In this document: in pieces, positions 58,478 through 64,000 of the stretch | How positions within the stretch are numbered: position 1 is the stretch's first letter | How the letters are laid out: each line of letters opens with the position of its first letter | Source of the DNA: Scilla litardierei | Taxonomy: Eukaryota; Streptophyta; Magnoliopsida; Asparagales; Asparagaceae | Reading direction: 5' to 3' | Assembly: GCA_030789695.1 (NCBI GenBank) | Contig: JAULAV010008687.1 | Coordinates: forward strand, 62,001-126,000 | DNA length: 64,000 nt | The notes under the pieces: model-generated | What the model saw: the letters and a program-made list of their open reading frames with translations, nothing else | Databases searched by the model: none | Told to the model about the DNA's origin: nothing | Position numbers and translations under genes: made by a program

Positions 58478-59609
58478 CTGTAATAACCTCGTCCACGGCC
58501 ATGCTCTCCTCCTCAGTCATCAGAAAGGCATGCCCTCTCGGCGGAACAGCCTGCCGAAAGGCCTGTCTCTGTGGAACAAGGGGCGCTCCACGTCCAGCTG
58601 GCACAGGAGCTTGCTGCTGCAACGGCTGTGCAGCAATATGTCCCCGCCAAGGCTGCTTCGACCTCGGGCACTCTCTGATGGTGTGGGCAGGATCTCCACA
58701 GACAATGCACTGCCCTAGGAACCTCCTACACTGATCCCTGAGGTGTCCAGTCTTGCCACAAAAATGGCAAGTCTTCAGAATAGGCCATCCTGGCCTCTTG
58801 AACTGAACAGGCTGAACAGGCCTGAATCCAGGTCTAACTATAGCACGGACCTGCTCCACCGGCCTCTTTCCAGCTCCTGAAACCTGTCCCCTCCTCTGGT
58901 TCAAATTCAACTCCTGCCGCCTCGTAGCAACCAGGACCTTCTGATATGTCTCCAGGTCAGAAGAGGTCACAAAACTCTGAAGCTCCAAGGCAAGTCCCTG
59001 GAGGAACCGCTGAGCTTTCTCATCGGCATCTTGCACCATCTTTGGTGCAAACCGACTGAGCCTCGTGAACTCTTGGTGGTACTGATCCACCGACAAGCTC
59101 CCCTGCTTCAAATCTATGAAGCGCTGCAGCATCACCTGTCTAGCAGCCTTCGGGAAGAATTCTCCATCAAATCTGGACTTAAAGGTAGCCCAAACTATCG
59201 GCTCCACCAGCATCTTCTCTTCAGCATCCCACCAGTTTCTGGCATTGTCCTTCAGCTGCCTCTTAGCCAAATCAACCCATCCAGCCGGGTTAATCTTCGC
59301 CATCGCCAGGTTATCCTCAATGTTCCGAATCCACTCATCGGCAGCCAGAGGACCCTCAGACCCATCAAAATATGCGGGACCCAGCTCCCGAAATTGCTTC
59401 GCTCCCGGCTCGGAGCGAGGGGCATCCGGAAGTGCCCGGGCAGCTCGAGCAAGTTGAGCATTCTGGACTTGCAGGAGCACGCCCTGCTGCACTTGCATCA
59501 TCTGAAGCATCATCCGCATCATCTCTCCATTGGTGGGTTCCCGCTCAGGCTCCTCGTCATGAGGGGGTGCACCACTACCTCCACCACGGGTGAATCGCCT
59601 TCCTGCCAT
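58377..59609 (-). CDS. Tekay gag, open reading frame intact
   Basis: The ATG at 59609 opens [13 protein letters not shown], and the frame is open for 410 codons to TAG at 58377. Blocks: [73 protein letters not shown] (retrotransposon gag domain, about residues 95-195). Two CCHC knuckles follow: [14 protein letters not shown] and [14 protein letters not shown]. The last 33 residues come from intron sequence if the RNA is unspliced. It forms the particle shell and binds RNA. It is the only intact long TE frame in the window. Confidence 0.88.
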   Translation of the reverse strand: MAGRRFTRGGGSGAPPHDEEPEREPTNGEMMRMMLQMMQVQQGVLLQVQNAQLARAARALPDAPRSEPGAKQFRELGPAYFDGSEGPLAADEWIRNIEDNLAMAKINPAGWVDLAKRQLKDNARNWWDAEEKMLVEPIVWATFKSRFDGEFFPKAARQVMLQRFIDLKQGSLSVDQYHQEFTRLSRFAPKMVQDADEKAQRFLQGLALELQSFVTSSDLETYQKVLVATRRQELNLNQRRGQVSGAGKRPVEQVRAIVRPGFRPVQPVQFKRPGWPILKTCHFCGKTGHLRDQCRRFLGQCIVCGDPAHTIRECPRSKQPWRGHIAAQPLQQQAPVPAGRGAPLVPQRQAFRQAVPPRGHAFLMTEEESMAVDEVITGNAHSSYFSSLVSLIVDYVGCLLMFVARIGFDC

Positions 59610-59754
59610 CTAATGACACAGAAAACAAAGCATATTAGACTCATAGCTTATGACTCGGATGTCGAACTTAGTTTATTGGACATTCTAATATTATTATCGT
59701 CATTCCGATAATCACAGTTACAGAAGAGGACCTGCATTGGCCACCACTAAAACC

Positions 59755-62163
59755 TGTCATGCCCCGCTTCCCTAAAATGGAGACGAGACGTGAGAAGGTC
59801 CGCTCAGGCGTGGAGCTGTGAAGCTGCACGCCTGATAAGCGTCAATTTAGTATAAGCAGGTCTCTGTAAACGCAAACGGAACAACAACAATAATAATAAT
59901 AGGAGACGGATATGAAATAACCAATCTCAAAGTTTGTCCACAAAATATTCAACATCACAGAAAAAGCCACCAGGCTAACAGGAAAGAGTCTAAAGGCCCA
60001 GAACAAGGCCAAACAAAACACAAACATAACAGAGTATCAAACTAGGTGCCACGCACCGACAACCTAAGCAATCTAACAAAAGTAGCCAAAACGAAGACAC
60101 TAAGACTGATCTCCAGTGTCCACGAAGTCCTCGATCAACGCGGATTCTGACTCAGCGTCAGCGAACACCGCGTCCACAGCAAGTATCTCAGGCTCGGGCT
60201 CTAACATGTGTCACCCAAAAGAGAAAAGGGGCACATGTCAGCAAGTCGAAAGACTTGTGCAAGGAAACTGAAAGAAAGGTAAACTAACAACATAATAGTT
60301 AAAGTATGGTGCATGGCATGGCAAGTATAGTAAGGGAGTAACAAGTAAAGTAAAGTACAAGTAGCAAGTGGTAGTTGTGACATGTAATGTCAAGTAACAA
60401 GTACAAGTACAAGGGATCACCCACACATGGATGCCCTATTGCCCGCAGGCTGTAGTCATGTACACGGGATCACTCAGAGAGTGCCCTATTGCCCGCAGGC
60501 TGTATTGAGCTCGTCTTCTGGACCACGAGCCAGAATTGTAATTGGCCTAGGGTTGTGCCCGCAAAACGGGGCCTAGCTGGAACAAATAGTACAAGTATGT
60601 AGCGAAGCTACGCAATCACGATGAGTATTCAAGCATGCAATGACATGAGCAGATATTCGCGTACCGTTAATTTAAATTAAACGTGACAGGCAAAATGCAA
60701 TGACATGAACATATTCGCGTACCGTTAATTTAAATTAAATGTGACAGGCAAAATGCAATAGCAGTTAAAGATGCATGGATGACATGAACAGTTAATACGC
60801 GTACGGTTAAATGAAATTAAATGTGACATACAGGCATGATGAAGGTGACGGACCAAGCTTCGTTGTCAAGCTAGGTCAATGGCGTCCAGACGGCTATCCT
60901 TTCACCGTCTAGTCTCTTTTACGCTAAAGCAAGGTAATGGCCTAAGACATGGCCCAAATCAAGAGATGCAAGTTTCACTTGCCTGATACCGGGGTTGACG
61001 AGCAATGAAGATCGTCACACAAGCTAACTATGGAATGGATCACTGTTATAGCAAAACAATTATTAGAACAACGATTCTAAATCGATTTCTTAATAGAATC
61101 CTAATCATCTAATAATCCATTTTATTAGGGTTTCACAATGTCAATGTGGGTTATGCTAAAACTAAAGGAATCGAGTATTACCATAAAGAAGCGAAGGAAC
61201 GATGCCGAGCAACCACGGCAACGGAAGAGCGATCTGGCTCAGATCTGGGAATGGGGGAAAAATCTGGAGAAATGGGTTTTGATGTGGATTTTGGGGGTTT
61301 GATGAAGGTTTGAGGAAGGTGGAAGGTGGAAAGTGTTAAGTGAGGGTTTGGATGATGGAGGATGAGCTTGGAATGAAGGTTTGAGTGTTTGAGGAAGAAG
61401 AGGGCTCAATGGGGGAGAAACTAGGGTTTAAGGTCATGAGGAAGAAGAAGAAAACGTTTGGAGGGGTATTTATAGAGTTTGGTGGCGGTTAGGGCAAAAC
61501 TAGGGTTTCCTGTACTGTTTAGTCGGTCAAAGAGCAACCACTGACCGACTAGTTTGGGAACTAGTCGGTCGGTTGACCAACGCAGACCGACTAAGTGTAA
61601 ACAGTAACCCCTGACGAAAATTAGAATTTAGATTTAGTCGGTCAAAGAACAACTACTGACCGACTAGTTTGACATCTAGTCGGTCGATGAACGTTCTTAG
61701 ACCGACTAAGAATGAACAGTATCTTGTATCAAAAATAGTTAATGAGTTAGTCGGTTAAAGAAGCATTGCTGACCGACTAGTTTGCAACCTAGTCGGTCAA
61801 CCAACGTTCTTAGACCGACTAACGATAAACAGTAACTCCTGAACAATTATCCAAGCCCGCTAGTCGGTCCATGAAGGTTTACCGACCGACTGGATCGTCA
61901 TCTAGTCGGTCGGTGCCCCTTCTTAAACCGGCTAACATGCACGATAAGTTCCGAAATGGAGCGCGAAGCTCCGGGATGGTTTCCTAAGTCTCCTAGGCTC
62001 GTTCTAACTCTAAGATATCGATGTTATGAAGCTCGTCACGAATGACTTACTTCAAACACGGCGACCGACGGAAGAATATAGAGAATCACGACGAAACGAA
62101 CGAAAATGAAAACTACGGAGACGGAAATGGAAATCGCAACCAAGGAGAAGCAACCAAATATAT
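59755..62163 (-). repeat. 5' LTR of the Tekay element, outer end lost
   Basis: Matches 52483-54891 closely (a few percent divergence by eye, mostly transitions). It lacks the last 45 bp or so (the transcription-proximal 5' end on the minus strand), the break falling in the AT run. Motif array 61518-61940, TATA box 61467-61474. Confidence 0.92.
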
Positions 62164-62560
62164 CTATTATACATTTGACAGCGATTTTTGAATCCTAGGG
62201 CTGACTAGGACAAGCTGACTAGGACAAAGAGGTTGATAGAAAGACGGCTCAGATTTAATCTAGAGAAAGCAAGGGTTCAGATGAGAGTTTGTTTAAAATT
62301 CTGGGGGGAAGGGTTTATATTTTGGGGGCGAAACATTTTGTTGGGAAATGTAAAATTTTGAAATTACGCTGACACACATTAGTCTCTTCGAAAAACGTGA
62401 CACACATTAGTTTCTCTCTCTCTCTCACTTTGCCCTAGGGAGAGGATGACGGTAGTTAGTAGTACATTAATTACTCAGGGTGAGTAATGCATCCTCAAAG
62501 CACAACAGAAGATTTCGAAGCACTATATGCGTCTCCCTACCTCCCTCCCTCTCTGCTTAG
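62164..62560. repeat. Second copy of the dispersed repeat and flank
   Basis: Begins CTATTATACATTTGACAGCG, as at 982-1000, and includes a short local duplication of GCTGACTAGGACAAG. A CT run follows at 62412-62430, then GAGTAATGCATCC. No gene. Confidence 0.55.
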
Positions 62561-63200
62561 GAGGTAAAAATTCCGATCTCCCCCCCAACAAAAAACCTCA
62601 CTTGCTTCATCTAAATCGTCAATTTTGAAGGTTTCCAGCATTTTTCATGCACTATTTTAGTTAAAACCCTAAAATTGATCAAGGGCATAAAATCTCAGCA
62701 TTCTTCGATTCCATATTCCGTTTTTGAATTCCTCAGCCAGGTAAAATTCGTTTGCTGTTGCTAAATGTGCTTAATTCATGTGTTTTTGCCCAATCCTATT
62801 CAAATTTTAAGTTTTTTTTTGAAATTTCTTACAGAATGTTGGGGGATATGAATTTTTCCCGTCGGAACTTTGGCAAGATCCCTCAGTCGGTGGGATCCAA
62901 CTATAATCTTCCTTTGGATTCGTCTTCCACGCCTAACCTTGATATAGATCCCAGTAGGCCCCTTCTAACGCCATTCAAGAGCAAGTACGAAACCCAAATG
63001 ATCAAGAAACGACCTTGAGGAGAAATACCTAGAGAACTAGAGCCTGCCCAATTTCGCACTCCGGAGAAGCCGGCGACACCTAAAAATCGGTTTGGGTGTG
63101 TCTCGAAGAGTGAGGCGGGATCCAATTGTGGGGATACAGAAGGTCATGTTAATCTCCCACTGTTGAACCAGAGATTGTGATTAATTTCTACCCAAAAAGA
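62560..63200 (+). pseudogene. 5' end of a host gene, possibly a KIN-12 phragmoplast kinesin, with a stop
   Basis: A pyrimidine-rich leader is followed by a good intron (62741-62834: CAGCCAG/GTAAAA to TTCTTACAG/A) and the ATG at 62836. The exon reads MLGDMNFSRRNFGKIPQ, then a Ser/Thr/Pro-rich stretch, a TGA at 63016, and in the same frame AQFRTPEKPATPKNRFG. A start of the type RDFKFFRRN.GK and an RTPEK..NRFGW motif are what I recall from the N-terminus of plant KIN-12 (POK type) kinesins, but Trp after NRFG is Cys here. No motor domain is in view. The identification is tentative. Confidence 0.35.
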
Positions 63201-63870
63201 GTCACATTATTTTCGTGGGTTTATGTTGGCCCAACTTCTGTATGTATGTGGGTGTGTGGGTTAATACGTGATTTTTTGCTTACTGACTTGATTTGTAAAA
63301 TTAAATGTGTAATTATTCAGTCAATAAGGGAACAAACTAAGGGGTTTGTGGTAGCTGAGCCGATGTCAGATTATCGAATTACACACTTAATTTTTCTTCT
63401 GAGAAATGAAAATCAACTGATTTTTCTTCTGTTGTGTTGGTACTATCCGACGGATTTGGAGAAATCTCCATTGGGGTTGGGGATAGTTACAGCCGGGCTA
63501 AGGTAAAGTTTAGCATGAATCGAGTGGATGACATGGTGATCATGCAATATTTATACTTTATACATTGGATAAGGTCATTTCAGTTTTTATTCTGATGAAA
63601 CCATCACCTTTTTAATTTTTTAGGTGTCGTCCACTACAGGTAGGGTGGAGCATATGTCTAATGATCTCAATGACACCAAGAAGGGTGGCCTTTTCACCAA
63701 GATCACTGAGCACTACTGTGATTTTGATTACCGCATGAAGCACCGCCCAATCAGCTTGATGCCCTCCGAAGCCCCAGAAAGCGGAAGATTGTCGAAGAGA
63801 CGACCAACAAGAAGGGAAGACAAATTTATAACCTAAAATTTTTGAGGGACCTATTTATAAAACTCTCATC
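63201..63870 (+). other. Possible further exons of an unidentified gene
   Basis: An open stretch ends ..GLGIVTAGL at a donor (CTAAG/GTAAAG, 63502/63503). A T-rich acceptor (TTTTTTAG at 63616-63623) precedes an open stretch to TAA at 63834 that includes DTKKGGLFTKITEHYCDFDY. The phases of the two do not agree for this second reading. I do not recognise the protein. AATAAAAT at 63878 could serve polyadenylation. 63837-64000 is AT-rich with nothing else seen. Confidence 0.25.
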
Positions 63871-64000
63871 AGTTCTAATAAAATTCTCTGCTTTAAGAGA
63901 TCAACAATTGAGAGAACAATAGCCATGTAGAAATCCTTGATAACGCCAATGTACATATGATGTTTTCTATATTCTAATTCTTAGTTTCTATTAACTCTTT

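Larger units (their letters stand above)
52483..62163 (-). mobile_element. Tekay-type Ty3/gypsy chromovirus, nearly full length, inactive
   Basis: LTRs 52483-54936 and 59755-62163. Minus-strand order: gag, protease, RT, RNase H, integrase with C-terminal chromodomain. TSD cannot be read because the outer end of the 5' LTR is missing about 45 bp at an AT microsatellite. Pol breaks: frameshift about 57268, TGA 56690, frameshift about 56380, TAG 55636, frameshift about 55475. No canonical primer site (such as TGGTATCAGAGC) is seen after the 5' LTR; the sequence there is GGTTTTAGTGGTGGCC. Confidence 0.93.

Overview
This window is plant nuclear DNA made almost entirely of nested LTR retrotransposons. 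The lineages are specific to seed plants: Ty1/copia of SIRE type, and Ty3/gypsy of Athila, Tat and Tekay (chromovirus) type. The only stretch that looks like a host gene is at the far right, from about 62.6 to 63.9 kb. I cannot name the species. No CRISPR, rRNA or tRNA gene is visible.

Layout. 1-485 is the end of an inverted Tekay-like LTR, and 486-1799 is degraded repeat DNA. 1800-12677 is a minus-strand Athila-like element with perfect AAAGC target duplications. It keeps gag, protease and an extra (env-position) ORF but has no reverse transcriptase or integrase. It sits inside copia #1, a gag-only relative whose interior resumes at 12683 and whose 5' LTR is 15767-17773. From 17774 to about 52011 runs Tat #1 (plus strand), split by three insertions: an Athila-LTR-like piece between two partial integrase copies (18240-19078); a coding-free element with long LTRs (20825-26783, TSD ATAAA); and copia #2, a SIRE-like element (30070-50707, TSD ATCTT/ATCTC). 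Copia #2 is itself split by Tat #2 (36819-45285, TSD TTACC). The 3' LTR of Tat #1 is 50962-52011. 52012-52482 holds three exon-like tandem units. 52483-62163 is a Tekay chromovirus on the minus strand. 62164-64000 holds a dispersed repeat and then the possible, damaged host gene.

All pol and gag reading frames carry stops or frameshifts, so no element looks autonomous today. Several terminal repeats are intact, so the insertion order can be read.

Two themes stand out. (1) LTR promoters: in several unrelated families the U3 holds an array of short, alternately inverted motifs just upstream of a TATA box. In copia #2 and the Tekay element the array has the same core, a similar period and the same downstream flank, although these are different superfamilies. 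In the Athila-like element and in copia #2 a second copy of the array lies inside the element, between gag/pol and the extra ORF, as if that ORF had its own LTR-like promoter. (2) Splicing: the Tekay element has two GT-AG introns whose removal restores frame, one at the gag/protease boundary and one in integrase. The antisense gene of Tat #2 has two more, and the donor of the first is conserved in Tat #1.
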